A DNA stretch of 64,000 nucleotides, taken from positions 1 to 64,000 of the forward strand of contig DATGID010000102.1 of assembly GCA_035307385.1 (NCBI GenBank), given 5' to 3'. The position numbers were made by a program, and so were the translations under genes. Numbering within the stretch: position 1 is the first letter of the stretch; every line of letters starts with the position of its first letter. Positions 16,701 to 24,529 of this stretch are shown piece after piece. The notes beneath the pieces are model-generated. The model saw nothing but the letters and a program-made list of their open reading frames with translations. It had not been told where the DNA came from and searched no databases. Origin of the DNA: DATBHW01 sp035307385. GTDB taxonomy: Bacteria > Chloroflexota > Ktedonobacteria > Ktedonobacterales > DATBGS01.

Positions 16701-16803
16701 AGGTCTGGCGCAGCCGCCAGCAGGCCAGGGTGACCATAGAAGGGAGAGAAGACGTTCCTTTGCTGCTGCGCTGGTGCGGAGCGTGCGTTGCCTGCGCCAT
16801 CAT
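13774..16803 (-). CDS. Large FtsX/MacB-type ABC transporter permease
   Basis: About 1009 residues. An N-terminal TM helix (LLLIIGVGFIAAVVMLC) is followed by a large extracytoplasmic domain of ~280 residues. Then comes a first FtsX-type bundle containing the family loop ALLRSRGASQRQIFGAFV, more helices, a second external domain, and a C-terminal FtsX bundle with the related loop FAVLRALGGAPRQIASVFA. Two FtsX units with large periplasmic-side domains define the MacB/LolCE-like class, which mechanotransmits ATPase work to lipoproteins or peptides. No ATPase gene is adjacent, so the partner must be elsewhere. ATG at 16803 is favoured because GGGAG lies five bases upstream; 16815 and 16800 are alternatives. 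Confidence 0.8.
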   Translation of the reverse strand: MMAQATHAPHQRSSKGTSSLPSMVTLACWRLRQTWRLLLIIGVGFIAAVVMLCSVPLLSQVALTAGLRDLLTASLDDSQIALTSTPNLLSTQSIANDQQRLDAAMRAQLGSYLTRETFFHLETNAGITAPPSGAGAKLTLTGADFPQAAPHIHVLQGRVPSPSSAQLEIVITNTTADDLHVQVGSILDVAWQNLVTISSNSGNLGPVFIATAPAQVVGIMSPNGDEFWHGRTFQPDQYGFKAIMSNASFLNVMTQTAIAHGGTDITSTSLGFNGSVASLTWYFPLQVPIITISNLSSLISLLGQAQTQIARQFLEFPISNTQLNGPMFSFYGNPSSLERFQSRIVIIIIPVFILAGLALVLILFFASLMASMLIERQAPAIALLRSRGASQRQIFGAFVVQCVGLGLTALLLGPLLAVLVALLIGQLTLAAGDQNALNLITANPLQAALSVSWLALVAVVVVVTTLLLSIWGAARRDVLAIRRESARTTRRPLWQLAQLDLVAAVLALAAFGISLYISRSGVVDASSNQTLALPLSLLGPMFLLVAGALVFLRLFQRLLHLLARRAARRPGAPPMLALAQMSRAPQPALRVILLFALAAAFAVFSLTFAASEQQQIITVAAQQAGADFSGELPTYTNVTPTLAQWEQSYQQISGVLAASAGYAAETVTAGGETAIPLDLEGVNLRTFAQAAAWSDQDASQPLAALLAQIEHAEAAQGTNQAVPAIVDAVAWNALGLSPGARFNIAVQGLPAGVPMLAVAEVQHIPGVNDSLETSGTHNYTTPGGIIVDYNAFASLTRSLLHDSSAVAPNYIWLRTSDDPAALAHVRQALGGGTLGLVTLNDRRALIALMQRDPFYVVMNGILLLGVVTTLLLALVAALVAAWLNARSRLTNFAVLRALGGAPRQIASVFAWEQGIIFGVSAVLGVVFGALLTWTAVPALVFTNPIAPGNIISNAEFYVIQHVLPVQVVMPGTLALATVAFLAISALALALMTRLVSRPSISQTLRLNED

Positions 16804-16827
16804 GACGGCTCCCATCTGCCAGGGTGC

Positions 16828-16861
16828 GCTCGCGCGTAGAGGACGATACGCTGCGCGAGCG
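16828..16861. promoter_or_regulatory. Inverted repeat upstream of the FtsX-like gene
   Basis: CGCTCGCGC (16828-16836) and GCGCGAGCG (16853-16861) form perfect 9-bp arms about 30 bp before the permease start. Further on (near 16877-16889) two smaller palindromes share GTAAC/GTTAC. Candidate operator region; no clear -10/-35 pair was identified. Confidence 0.35.
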
Positions 16862-16960
16862 TTGGGCTGTAAGCGGTTCCGTAACCGTTACCGATCAGTT
16901 AGCAGCAAGTCTAGCATGCAGGAGGCCGGTTGTCAAGGGCGCTCTGAGCGGCTGCGTGAG

Positions 16961-17989
16961 CTAGCGCCTGTCCGGGTAGCGCGTTTGGGACACGCGGTGT
17001 GCCTGCTGAGACAGCAGATAGACCTCGGGAATCAGGAGATCAACGGGCGTCTCTGTCGGCTGCTGGAACGTCACCGGCGAGTTTTGCCCTCTGGCCCGCA
17101 GTAACTCCTGACGCACATAGCGGATGGCGAGCAAGGTCCTATCCCACTGGTCGGAGTTCTTCTTCCACTGCGCCGCGCGGCTGAGCAGGTTGTTCAACGG
17201 CACCGCGATCTGCCAGAGGATGCTGTCCGATGCCAGCGGCACGCGGGTTTCCAGGTCGCCGTTGGCGACCGCCGCGTAGACCTGCGCGATTTCGGCAATG
17301 CCTTCCTCAAGCTGCTGCTGCTCCTGCACGCGCCGCCGCTGGTGCTCCACGATCTCTTTTTGCAGGGCCACAATCTCCTCGGCGCGGTCAGCGCGGCGAA
17401 TCGTGGTAATCAGGTTGTTCATGATAACGTAGATGACTACGGCAACCAGGATTTGCATAATGACAGGCACCCCGAAGACCAGCGAACCCCCGCCCGTGCG
17501 CATCATTTGATCGTAATAGGCGGTGTGGCGCTGAAAAATCGCGTCGGCGGCAATGATGCCGCAGTTCATCAGGGCAACCACGATGGCAAAGACGGGCGGC
17601 ATCAGCGAGCCTGCCAGGATGACCGTTATGGAGAGCGCGCAGAACACCGGCACAAATGCCGGGTCCAGCGGGTCGCGCAGCAGCGCGCCTCCAGCGATGA
17701 GCGTGGGATAAAGTAGCAACAGAAACGCCGCCACGCGGTTGTACCCCATTTTATTGCAGGCAATTGCCGCCAGCACACAGGCCAGCCCGATCACGCCAAA
17801 GATCGGCCCGGTAGACGTGACCCGGTTGATGGCGGTATTGATGGTCAGCGGCACGCTGATGCACAGAATGAGCAAGGAGAACGCGCTGGTGAGGCGCGCA
17901 TAACGACTGCGCTCGCGCTCGGCGGGCGTCACGTCGGGTTCGCGCTGCGGGAGGGAGAACTGATACCACCAGGCAAGAAAAGCTTTCAT
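16961..17989 (-). CDS. 6-TM membrane protein with coiled coil and HAMP-like domain, no output domain
   Basis: 342 residues. After a 35-residue cytoplasmic start come six hydrophobic helices (~35-195), a charged coiled coil (ALQKEIVEHQRRRVQEQQQ), a HAMP-like segment (IAEIAQVYAAVANGDLETRVP ... LWQIAVPLNNLL) and a ~70-residue tail. HAMP linkers normally pass a signal to a kinase, cyclase or methyl-accepting domain, but none is present here. The protein may instead signal through a partner. A longer paralogue with the same plan lies at 52.4-53.8 kb. It follows a DUF4388-like gene by 71 bp on the same strand, suggesting a two-gene signalling operon. Confidence 0.6.
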   Translation of the reverse strand: MKAFLAWWYQFSLPQREPDVTPAERERSRYARLTSAFSLLILCISVPLTINTAINRVTSTGPIFGVIGLACVLAAIACNKMGYNRVAAFLLLLYPTLIAGGALLRDPLDPAFVPVFCALSITVILAGSLMPPVFAIVVALMNCGIIAADAIFQRHTAYYDQMMRTGGGSLVFGVPVIMQILVAVVIYVIMNNLITTIRRADRAEEIVALQKEIVEHQRRRVQEQQQLEEGIAEIAQVYAAVANGDLETRVPLASDSILWQIAVPLNNLLSRAAQWKKNSDQWDRTLLAIRYVRQELLRARGQNSPVTFQQPTETPVDLLIPEVYLLSQQAHRVSQTRYPDRR

Positions 17990-18060
17990 CGGTTTTTGCG
18001 CGGCAGATGCTCGCCTGCTCTGGCAGAGTCAGAGCCGCCGCGTCCTCCTTCCGGTAAGGT

Positions 18061-18711
18061 TTATTCGATGACCCGTAGGGCGTGCAGGCTCCTGAGTGCC
18101 TCGTCGACAGATTCAGGGGGAAGGCGAAGCTGCGCCTTGATTTGCGCGGGGGTGCGCTGCCCATTGACCAGCGCGTAGACCATGCGCAGAATCAGGCGCT
18201 CTTTGGTCGGGAATTGGTTCAGTAAGGCGGCATCTAAGGACATCAGCGGCCTGGGGGCATAGGAGTTCGGGGCGGACCGCTGCGGAGAGGTAATCTGGCG
18301 CGCATCGGCAGGGCCGCCAGTGGTGCGGCGCGGACCGGCAGCGCCCCCGCTGCGCTGTTTCATCAGCCAGAACGTCTGCTCGATATCCAAATCCATGCGA
18401 ACACGCCACTCATTATTCCCCTTGAGCAGTTGATAGGCTTGCTCCCCTTCAAGCCAGACGACATCGCTGGCAACCTGAATCAAGCACCCGATGAGCGTCG
18501 AGCTTTTCCAGAAGAGATAGCCCATACATGGTTCGCGCCGCCCAGGTACTGTGACCTCGGTGAAAAGGAGCGCTGATTGTCCTTCCAGATACTCAAGGAG
18601 CGTCTGGAGGTCCAGATAGTAGACCTTATCCATGCCGCTAGACACCAGCGTGATACCCGTCTTCCTGTCAGGTAGCTGCTCCTGGCTGCTCTGCCAGCCT
18701 GAGATTGTCAT
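18061..18711 (-). CDS. DUF4388/PatA-N-like protein with C-terminal winged-helix-like end
   Basis: 216 residues. The first ~110 (LDLQTLLEYLEGQSALLFTEV ... GYLFWKSSTLIGCLIQ) resemble the DUF4388 module found in bacterial signalling proteins, where it often accompanies receivers and kinases. A Gly/Arg/Pro-rich linker follows. The last ~60 residues (KERLILRMVYALVNGQRTPAQIKAQL ... VDEALRSLHALRVIE) look like the winged-helix half commonly seen at the C-terminus of DUF4388 proteins. No enzyme motif. It is the first gene of a probable operon with the 6-TM/HAMP-like protein, and may be that protein's cytoplasmic partner. Domain assignment is by pattern, not by search. Confidence 0.45.
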   Translation of the reverse strand: MTISGWQSSQEQLPDRKTGITLVSSGMDKVYYLDLQTLLEYLEGQSALLFTEVTVPGRREPCMGYLFWKSSTLIGCLIQVASDVVWLEGEQAYQLLKGNNEWRVRMDLDIEQTFWLMKQRSGGAAGPRRTTGGPADARQITSPQRSAPNSYAPRPLMSLDAALLNQFPTKERLILRMVYALVNGQRTPAQIKAQLRLPPESVDEALRSLHALRVIE

Positions 18712-18857
18712 TAGAATACACTAACCTGTCAAGAAAATAGGAACATTGTCCTGCTTGCTGTGCCGCGCGGCATCCAGTGGTCCCAAAGGCTTGACAATCG
18801 CCCAATCATGAGCTACCATGCTTCTGTGCTCTCGCGCTGCGGAGCAAAATCGGATGG

Positions 18858-19556
18858 TCACCCCGGGTTTCGCTGGGCCAGCATGCTGAGACAGAACGGC
18901 TTGTCCGCATCCGCGCGCCGCATCTCCTCAGAGATATAGCCTTCGGGCATTTCCCCCAGAAGGCTTTCTGCCACCTCCAGCATCGTCAGCCCATGCGCCG
19001 TAATCGCATGTTCATAATCCTCTACGCTATGCCCCGTCGTAGGCAGATGATACTTGACGCCATCGCGCTTGAAGGTGGTTCTCCAGCCATAGAGGCGATG
19101 GGCCGGATGAAAATCGGTGATGAGCAGATGGCCGCCTGGCTGCAACACGCGGGCAAACTCGCGCAGCGCGTGGGCCAGGTCGGCAACGTGGCTCAGGGTG
19201 AGCGCGCAGATCAACAGATTGAACCGGGCTGCCTCAAAAGGCAGATCGTCATCCAGCGAGCGCAGGTGAAACGCAATGGATAAGCCTTCGCGCTCTGCCG
19301 CCTGGCGCGCCACCGCCAGCATCTCGGGGGACTGGTCAAGCGCCGTGACCCGCGCGCCCTGCCGGGCAAACCGCAACGCATGCCTGCCGGTCCCGGCGCC
19401 CACATCGAGCACGTTGGAAAACGAGACCGATGCCAGAAGACGCTCGACCTGCCGTTCTTCGAGGAAAATTAAACCGTTGGCTTCCTGGTCATACGACGCG
19501 GCCCAGAGGGCATAGCCTTCCTGTACGCTCACCTCTCGAACATCTGTCTCGCTCAT
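18858..19556 (-). CDS. Class I SAM-dependent methyltransferase (UbiE/Methyltransf_11 type)
   Basis: 232 residues from the ATG at 19556, which has GGAGG four bases upstream. The core has YALWAASYDQE at the start, motif I VLDVGAGTGRHALR, an acidic end of beta-2 (ALDQSPEML), DLLIC-type motif (FNLLICALTLSHV) and LQPGGHLLITDFHP. The YDxxA(N/S) start and the 'TDFHP' strand are typical of small-molecule and quinone/lipid methyltransferases. Substrate unknown. The gene is divergent from the PadR regulator with about 100 bp between the predicted promoter and the ATG, so it may share that control region, though its own promoter was not identified. Confidence 0.7.
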   Translation of the reverse strand: MSETDVREVSVQEGYALWAASYDQEANGLIFLEERQVERLLASVSFSNVLDVGAGTGRHALRFARQGARVTALDQSPEMLAVARQAAEREGLSIAFHLRSLDDDLPFEAARFNLLICALTLSHVADLAHALREFARVLQPGGHLLITDFHPAHRLYGWRTTFKRDGVKYHLPTTGHSVEDYEHAITAHGLTMLEVAESLLGEMPEGYISEEMRRADADKPFCLSMLAQRNPG

Positions 19557-19653
19557 ACGCCCTCCATCCATCCAAACAAGATAGACCAGCAGCAGAGTAT
19601 CCTGCCGCGCCCGCGCCTCTTCCAGTGTACCCAACCGCCTCTTGCGTTGCAAC

Positions 19654-19695
19654 TTGACAAGTGATATCCGTTCCGGTATACTTGATTTCGGATAT
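19654..19695 (+). promoter_or_regulatory. Consensus promoter and inverted-repeat operator of the PadR gene
   Basis: TTGACA (19654-19659) and TATACT (19677-19682) are exactly 17 bp apart. The inverted repeat ATATCCG (19664-19670) / CGGATAT (19689-19695) brackets the -10 element. PadR proteins usually repress their own promoter through such dyads, so autoregulation is likely. Confidence 0.7.
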
Positions 19696-19729
19696 ACGGG
19701 AAAGAATATCCACCGGGAGAGAAAGAACC

Positions 19730-20392
19730 ATGGCGAAACGCAAAGTCTCTAACCTGCTGGCGCTGGCCGTGTTGTCGCTGCTGCATGAACGGCCCATGCA
19801 CCCCTATGAAGTGTCGGCGGTGATGCGCCAGCGCGAACTGTCGGCAGTCATCAAACTGAACTATGGCTCACTCTATTCCGTCATCGAGGCGTTGCAGCGC
19901 GAGGGGCTGATTGTGCCGCGCGAAACGCAGCGCAGCGGGCGGCATCCTGAGCGCACCGTCTACGCGACGACGGAAGCCGGGCGCGCTGAATTGGTCGATT
20001 GGCTGCGCGCGCTGCTGCGCGAACCGGCTGCCGAATATAGCCCCTTTGCGGCAGCGCTGGCCTTCCTGGGCAATCTGCCGCCGGATGAGGCAGCCACGCT
20101 GCTGGAAGAGCACAGCGCGCATCTTCAGCAGCAGATGAGCCGCATGCGCTCAACGCTGGAGCGCGGCACACAGATGGGTATTGACCGCCTCTTTCTGATT
20201 GAGGATGAGTACGCGCTTGCCCTGCTGGAAGCCAGGTTCGCGTTCCTTCAGCGGCTTGTCGCCGCGATCAAAGATGGCACGCTCACCGAGAGGGACGCCG
20301 GGCAGCGTCGGTGGAAGATTCGCCGCCCGGACCTGGCGCTGCTGCAAGCGGAGCCAGAAGATCAACAGCCTGACGATGAATCAAACAAGTGA
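19730..20392 (+). CDS. PadR-family transcriptional regulator
   Basis: 220 residues. The N-terminal winged helix (LLALAVLSLLHERPMHPYEVSAVM ... YGSLYSVIEALQREGLI ... RTVYATTEAGRAEL) is the canonical PadR domain. The C-terminal half is helical, of the Vir_act_alpha_C type used for dimerisation (LEEHSAHLQQQMSRMRSTL). ATG at 19730 has GGGAGA nine bases upstream. PadR regulators sense small aromatic or amphipathic compounds and derepress adjacent detoxification genes. Here the next gene, 31 bp downstream in the same direction, encodes an FAD monooxygenase, which makes it the probable target. The ribosome-binding site of the monooxygenase lies just after the PadR stop. Confidence 0.9.
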   Translation: MAKRKVSNLLALAVLSLLHERPMHPYEVSAVMRQRELSAVIKLNYGSLYSVIEALQREGLIVPRETQRSGRHPERTVYATTEAGRAELVDWLRALLREPAAEYSPFAAALAFLGNLPPDEAATLLEEHSAHLQQQMSRMRSTLERGTQMGIDRLFLIEDEYALALLEARFAFLQRLVAAIKDGTLTERDAGQRRWKIRRPDLALLQAEPEDQQPDDESNK

Positions 20393-20423
20393 GTTCACTG
20401 AAATTGCCACCAGGGAGGCACTG

Positions 20424-21641
20424 ATGGACACGCAGAAACGTAAAGCGTTGATTATTGGCTGCGGGATTGCCGGTCCGGCTGTCGCGCTGTTTCTGAAACG
20501 GGCGGGCATCGAGGCGGAAATATACGAAGCCCGCGAGACGCCAGAGGGCTATGCCTTGAGCCTGTCGTGCAACGGCGTGAACGTCCTCAAAACGCTTGGG
20601 CTGGATGGCCCCGTCTTCGCGGAAGGCTCCGCTGTGAGCCGATGGATGATGTGGAACGGCAAGGGCAAACGCCTGGGCGGGGGAGTATTGGCGGGGGCTG
20701 GAATGAAGAGTGTCTTCATCAAGCGCGTGCCGTTGGGGCTGCTGCTGTCGGACGAAGCCGAGCGCCAGGGCATTCGCACCTTGCTCGGTAAGAAGCTCCA
20801 GCATGCCGAAGTGACGAGCGCGGGCGGCGTGGTGGCGTCCTTCGAGGATGGCACCACGGCCAGCGGCGATCTGCTGATCGCCTGCGATGGCGTGCATTCG
20901 CGCGTGCGCCAGCTTATCGACCCCACGGTCCGCCCGGCCTACAGCGGCCTGGTCAATACCGGCGGCTTCACGTCTGGCGTGAGCCTGGCGAACGTCATCC
21001 CCGAGACTATCCACTTCATCGCGGGCAAGCATGCCTTTTTCGGCTATCATGTGAGTCCGACAGGCTACATGTACTGGTTCGTCAATTACCCACAGGCGCA
21101 GGAACCGACCAGGGAAGCGTTGTCCGTCAGCGCAGAGGAGGAACGCAGGCAGCATTTGCTGGACTTGTTCCGCGACGATCAGCCGTTTATTCGGGAGGTC
21201 ATCGGGAAGGCAGAAACAACCTTCCCCTACTTCCTCAGCTATGAACTGCCGACGCAGCCCGGAAGCTGGCATCAGGGGCCGGTGGTGCTGGTGGGCGACG
21301 CGGCGCACGCGATTTCGCCCAGTTCGGGGCAGGGCGCGTCGATGGCGCTGGAAGATGCAGCCGTGCTGGCAAAGTGCCTGCGCGACACCCCCGATCTGGA
21401 GCAGGCGCTCGTCACCTATGAGCATCTGCGCCGCGAGCGCACCGCCAGAATGTATGCTGTGGGACGGCGCGGCGATTCCGGCAAGTTCGCCTCGACGCTC
21501 ATGCAGCGCTGGGTGCGCGACCTGACGACGCCTATCTTCCTCACGCTCTTTGCCAATCCCAAAGCCTCGGACTGGATGTATTCGTATCAGGTCGATTGGG
21601 AGACGCCACTGGAAGCGCAAGCGGCTACTTTGTTGGCGTGA
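20424..21641 (+). CDS. FAD-dependent monooxygenase (PHBH/UbiH-like fold)
   Basis: 405 residues. The N-terminal Rossmann motif is LIIGCGIAGPAVALFLKRAG. The second FAD/NADPH signature DLLIACDGVHSRVR lies mid-protein (DG motif) and the third FAD motif is VVLVGDAAHAISPSSGQGASMALEDA. This trio defines class A flavin monooxygenases, which hydroxylate aromatic or polyketide-like substrates with NAD(P)H and O2 and include TetX-type drug-modifying enzymes. ATG at 20424 has GGGAGG six bases upstream; an earlier in-frame ATG at ~20374 overlaps PadR. Likely co-transcribed with and controlled by PadR, pointing to degradation or detoxification of an aromatic compound. The 3' end overlaps the convergent oxidoreductase gene by 17 bp. 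Confidence 0.85.
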   Translation: MDTQKRKALIIGCGIAGPAVALFLKRAGIEAEIYEARETPEGYALSLSCNGVNVLKTLGLDGPVFAEGSAVSRWMMWNGKGKRLGGGVLAGAGMKSVFIKRVPLGLLLSDEAERQGIRTLLGKKLQHAEVTSAGGVVASFEDGTTASGDLLIACDGVHSRVRQLIDPTVRPAYSGLVNTGGFTSGVSLANVIPETIHFIAGKHAFFGYHVSPTGYMYWFVNYPQAQEPTREALSVSAEEERRQHLLDLFRDDQPFIREVIGKAETTFPYFLSYELPTQPGSWHQGPVVLVGDAAHAISPSSGQGASMALEDAAVLAKCLRDTPDLEQALVTYEHLRRERTARMYAVGRRGDSGKFASTLMQRWVRDLTTPIFLTLFANPKASDWMYSYQVDWETPLEAQAATLLA

Positions 21642-22659
21642 TGATGATTTTGCCGAACTGTTCGCGGGAAGCCATCATCTGCTGCGCCTCCGCCACGGAT
21701 TCCAGCGGCAGCGTGCGGTGAATGACCGGCTTGAAGCGCCCGCTGGCGACGAGCTTGAGCATCTGCGCCAGGTTGCGCCGCGTGCCGCCATAGGAGCCGA
21801 AGAACGTCAGTTCTTTGGCGAAGAAGCCCCACAGGTCAATCTTGCCCTCCGCGCCGCTGGTGGTGCCGCAGATCACCAGTCGCCCGCGCCGGGCCAGGCT
21901 GGCGACGCTTTTTTCCCAGGTGGTCTGGCCGATGTGCTCCACGACCACCTGCACGCCGCGCTTGCCGGTCAGGCGGCGCGCTTCCTGGGCAAAGTCCTGC
22001 TCGTTGTAGTTGATTACGTCGTCCGCGCCCAATTCGTGCGCGCGCTGCAACTTATCAGCAGAGCCAGCCGTGGCAATCACCCGCGCTCCGGCCAGCTTGG
22101 CAATCTGGATGGCGGCGCTGCCCACGCCGCTGCCTGCCGCGTGGACCAGCACGTCTTCGCCCGGCTGAAGCTGCGCGCGCTCGATGAGCATATGCCAGGC
22201 GGTAATCGCGGCCAGCCCAACGGCGGCGGCGCTGACGGCATCTACGCCTTCCGGCAAAGGCACCAGGCTGGAGGCAGGCACTTTGACATATTCGGCATAC
22301 GCGCCCTGGCTCATGAGGCCCAGGATGTCGCCGCGCATGCACTCGTTTTCTGCTCCCGCTTGGCAAAAATCGCACTGCCCGCAAAAGAGATAGGGGGCAA
22401 TCGCCACCATCTGCCCGACCGCGAAGCCTTTCACATCTGTGCCGAGTTCGGCAATCTCTCCCGCCGCCTCCGAGCCGGAAATGTGCGGCATCGGCACCTT
22501 GCCGGGCACGCGGCCCTCGCGCACGCGCAGGTCCAGGTTATTGGCCCCACAGGCCAGCACCTTGATGACCGCTTCTCCCGGAGCGGCCTCCGGGCGCGGC
22601 ACATCCTCGTAGCGCAGCACGTTCGGCCCACCAAACTCATGGAACACGATGGCTTTCAT
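21625..22659 (-). CDS. Zinc-type alcohol dehydrogenase/quinone oxidoreductase (MDR family)
   Basis: 344 residues of the medium-chain dehydrogenase/reductase superfamily. The N-terminal GroES-like domain starts MKAIVFHEFGGPNVLRYED. It carries the four structural-zinc cysteines in CGQCDFCQAGAENEC. The Rossmann domain has VLVHAAGSGVGSAAIQIAKLAGARVIAT and the VVVEHIGQ segment. Structural-zinc Cys are present, while the catalytic-zinc region reads PHISGSE instead of GHE, as in several reductase branches. It probably reduces quinones, enones or aldehydes with NAD(P)H. The ATG at 22659 starts the family's MKA motif; a longer N-terminus is open but unlikely. Convergent with the monooxygenase. Confidence 0.85.
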   Translation of the reverse strand: MKAIVFHEFGGPNVLRYEDVPRPEAAPGEAVIKVLACGANNLDLRVREGRVPGKVPMPHISGSEAAGEIAELGTDVKGFAVGQMVAIAPYLFCGQCDFCQAGAENECMRGDILGLMSQGAYAEYVKVPASSLVPLPEGVDAVSAAAVGLAAITAWHMLIERAQLQPGEDVLVHAAGSGVGSAAIQIAKLAGARVIATAGSADKLQRAHELGADDVINYNEQDFAQEARRLTGKRGVQVVVEHIGQTTWEKSVASLARRGRLVICGTTSGAEGKIDLWGFFAKELTFFGSYGGTRRNLAQMLKLVASGRFKPVIHRTLPLESVAEAQQMMASREQFGKIIITPTK

Positions 22660-22755
22660 TTGTCTCTGCCTGCCTTTCACGCCAGCGTAGCATTTCTCTC
22701 TTTCCCGTATTGTATCAGAAAAAAGGGTGGCCGCTTCTGGCGCGCGGCAGATAAG

Positions 22756-23148
22756 TCAGGCGCGGGCCATCAGCCCGGCGCGCTGAAGCATGAGCATTTG
22801 TCCGTAAAAGGTTGGGGAAAGCGGTTTGACGATGTAGTCATCGGCCCCGGCGCGAAAGGCCCACAGTTTATCCCAGACCGTTGACCGCCGGGTGACACAG
22901 GCGATCAGAATGTTGCGCAAGTAAGGGTCGGTGTGCAGATGCCTGATCAACTCCAACCCATCGCCATCGGGCTGGTTCAGTTCCAGAACGAGGAGCGTAG
23001 GGCGCTCGTATAAAATCGCCCGATAGGTGTCGCGCAGCGAGCCGGTGATGATGCAGCGAAAGCTCTGCTGGAGCGTGTAGGCGATGCGATGCTGGTAAAA
23101 CATATCAGGGTCAGCTATCACTACCGTTGGAAGAAAGTTTCTGACCAT
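22756..23148 (-). CDS. Stand-alone receiver-domain protein with Glu in place of the phosphoacceptor Asp
   Basis: 130 residues from the ATG at 23148; a GTG 17 codons upstream is an alternative. The CheY-like fold is complete: acidic pair in VVIADPD (Asp13, Asp15), the conserved Thr in IACVTRRS and the Lys-Pro of the last loop (IVKPLSP). At the strand-3 end, where Asp is normally phosphorylated, the sequence reads LLVLELNQPDGDG, so the phosphoacceptor is Glu56. Asp-to-Glu changes often mimic the phosphorylated state, suggesting constitutive activity or a non-phosphorylated (pseudo-receiver) role. No output domain is attached and no histidine kinase is nearby. Divergent from the ABC exporter genes. 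Confidence 0.75.
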   Translation of the reverse strand: MVRNFLPTVVIADPDMFYQHRIAYTLQQSFRCIITGSLRDTYRAILYERPTLLVLELNQPDGDGLELIRHLHTDPYLRNILIACVTRRSTVWDKLWAFRAGADDYIVKPLSPTFYGQMLMLQRAGLMARA

Positions 23149-23299
23149 TCCTTGTCTCTTTCTCGACGAACTACTTTCGTCGCGATGTATCCATACCACC
23201 CCATCTCTGCTGCCGATCTCAGCATTCCTGTGAATGTCGCTACCCCAGCAAAATCAGGGCCAAACCATCCAAACCAGCGCGATTTCCTCTCTTCGGTTG

Positions 23300-23329
23300 C
23301 TGACAAACGTCCTCAGCGCTTTTTATACT
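23300..23329 (+). promoter_or_regulatory. Promoter for the ABC-2 exporter operon
   Basis: CTGACA (23300-23305) and TATACT (23324-23329) are 18 bp apart, about 95 bp upstream of the ATPase ATG. The -10 is near consensus and the -35 has one mismatch. Confidence 0.5.
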
Positions 23330-23425
23330 AAGGTTGAGAGGCTTTGTCCACGGCTCTGGCAGCCGAATTGCTGAAAAGCCCTTCAGCGGCGGGGCGACCA
23401 TAGCTGGAAAGCGAGCAAAACAGGC

Positions 23426-24529
23426 ATGCTGGAATCCCTTGTGGCAGGCGCGCGGCGGGCGCGCGCCCTCTGGCGGCGCATCCCCGCGCCCTTTTCTGCG
23501 GAGCAGGCGCGCTCGGCGGAGGGTGACGCGCTGCCCGTGGTGATGGAACATGTCAGCAAACGGCTGGGCAAGCGCGAGGCGCTGCATGATCTGTCTCTGA
23601 CGGTGCGCTCGGGAGAACTGCTGGCGCTGGTGGGGCCAAGCGGCTGCGGCAAGACAACGGCGGTGCGGCTGATGTGCAACTTCTATTGGCCGACCAGCGG
23701 CATGGTCCGCGTGATGGGCTATGACTATCGCCACTGGCCGCCGTGGCTGCGCGAGCGCATCGGCTATATGCCCCAGAGCTTCGCGCTTTATCCGCGCCTG
23801 ACGGTGGAAGAAAACCTGCGCTATGTGGCGGGCCTGTATGGCCTTTCGCCCCAGGAACGCGCCGGGCGCATCGCCGCGCTGCTGGACCTGATGGACCTGG
23901 CCGACGCCCGCTCTGCCCTGGCTGCCAATTTGTCCGGTGGCATGCGTCGCCGCGTGGCGCTGATTTCCGCCCTGCTGCATACTCCTGATCTGATTTTTGT
24001 CGATGAGCCAACGGCGGGCCTGGACCCGGCGCTGCGCGTGCGGCTCTGGCAGCATTTCAAGCTGCTGCGCGAGCAGGGCTGCTCGCTGGTCGTCACCACC
24101 CAATACATCGACGAGGCCGACTACTGCGACCGCGTGGCCGTCTTGCGCGCCGGGCATCTGCTGGCGCTGGGCACGCCCGAAGATTTGCGGCGGCAGGCGT
24201 TTGGCGGCGATGTGCTGGAAGTGCGCAGCGCCGATCTGAGCGCGCGCAGCGCCCGTGCCCTGGACAGCCTGCCGGTAGTGCGCGAGGTCGAGCAGCTTGG
24301 CCTGGATGCTCTGCGCGTGGTCGTCGATGGCGCGCGCCGGGCGATTCCACAGTTGATTACCGAACTGGCGAAATATGATGTGACCGTCGAATCGGTCAGC
24401 GAGCGCCGCCCCTCGTTCGATGAGGTCTTTTTGCGGCTGACCAGCGGCGCAACGCCCTCGCCGCGTGCGACCCTGGTCGAAGAACCGGAAGAAGAGGAGA
24501 GCCATGCCGAAGACGAAGGAACTGCCTGA
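23426..24529 (+). CDS. ABC transporter ATP-binding protein (drug/ABC-2 exporter type)
   Basis: 367 residues. After a ~45-residue basic N-terminal extension comes a complete nucleotide-binding domain: Walker A GPSGCGKTTAVRL, Q-loop YMPQSFALYPRLTVEENL, signature LSGGMRRRVAL, Walker B LIFVDEPTAGLDP and the switch region. The DrrA/CcmA-type C-terminal ~100 residues (DLRRQAFGGDVLEV ... PSFDEVFLRLTSG) are typical of ABC-2 exporters. The N-terminal extension is unusual, and an internal start near VVMEHVSK would also give a full domain. The 3' end overlaps the permease start by 26 bp, so translation is coupled. Likely function: export of a drug, lipid or polysaccharide precursor. Confidence 0.85.
   Translation: MLESLVAGARRARALWRRIPAPFSAEQARSAEGDALPVVMEHVSKRLGKREALHDLSLTVRSGELLALVGPSGCGKTTAVRLMCNFYWPTSGMVRVMGYDYRHWPPWLRERIGYMPQSFALYPRLTVEENLRYVAGLYGLSPQERAGRIAALLDLMDLADARSALAANLSGGMRRRVALISALLHTPDLIFVDEPTAGLDPALRVRLWQHFKLLREQGCSLVVTTQYIDEADYCDRVAVLRAGHLLALGTPEDLRRQAFGGDVLEVRSADLSARSARALDSLPVVREVEQLGLDALRVVVDGARRAIPQLITELAKYDVTVESVSERRPSFDEVFLRLTSGATPSPRATLVEEPEEEESHAEDEGTA

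Noticed and set aside
18791..18819. TTGACA-17-TACCAT on the plus strand beside the methyltransferase end
   Set aside because: It would transcribe antisense into the methyltransferase 3' end, with a weak -10 and no target gene; treated as chance.
19868..20171. Minus-strand frames opposite PadR
   Set aside because: The plus strand encodes a typical PadR domain with promoter and ribosome-binding site; the opposite frames are shadows.
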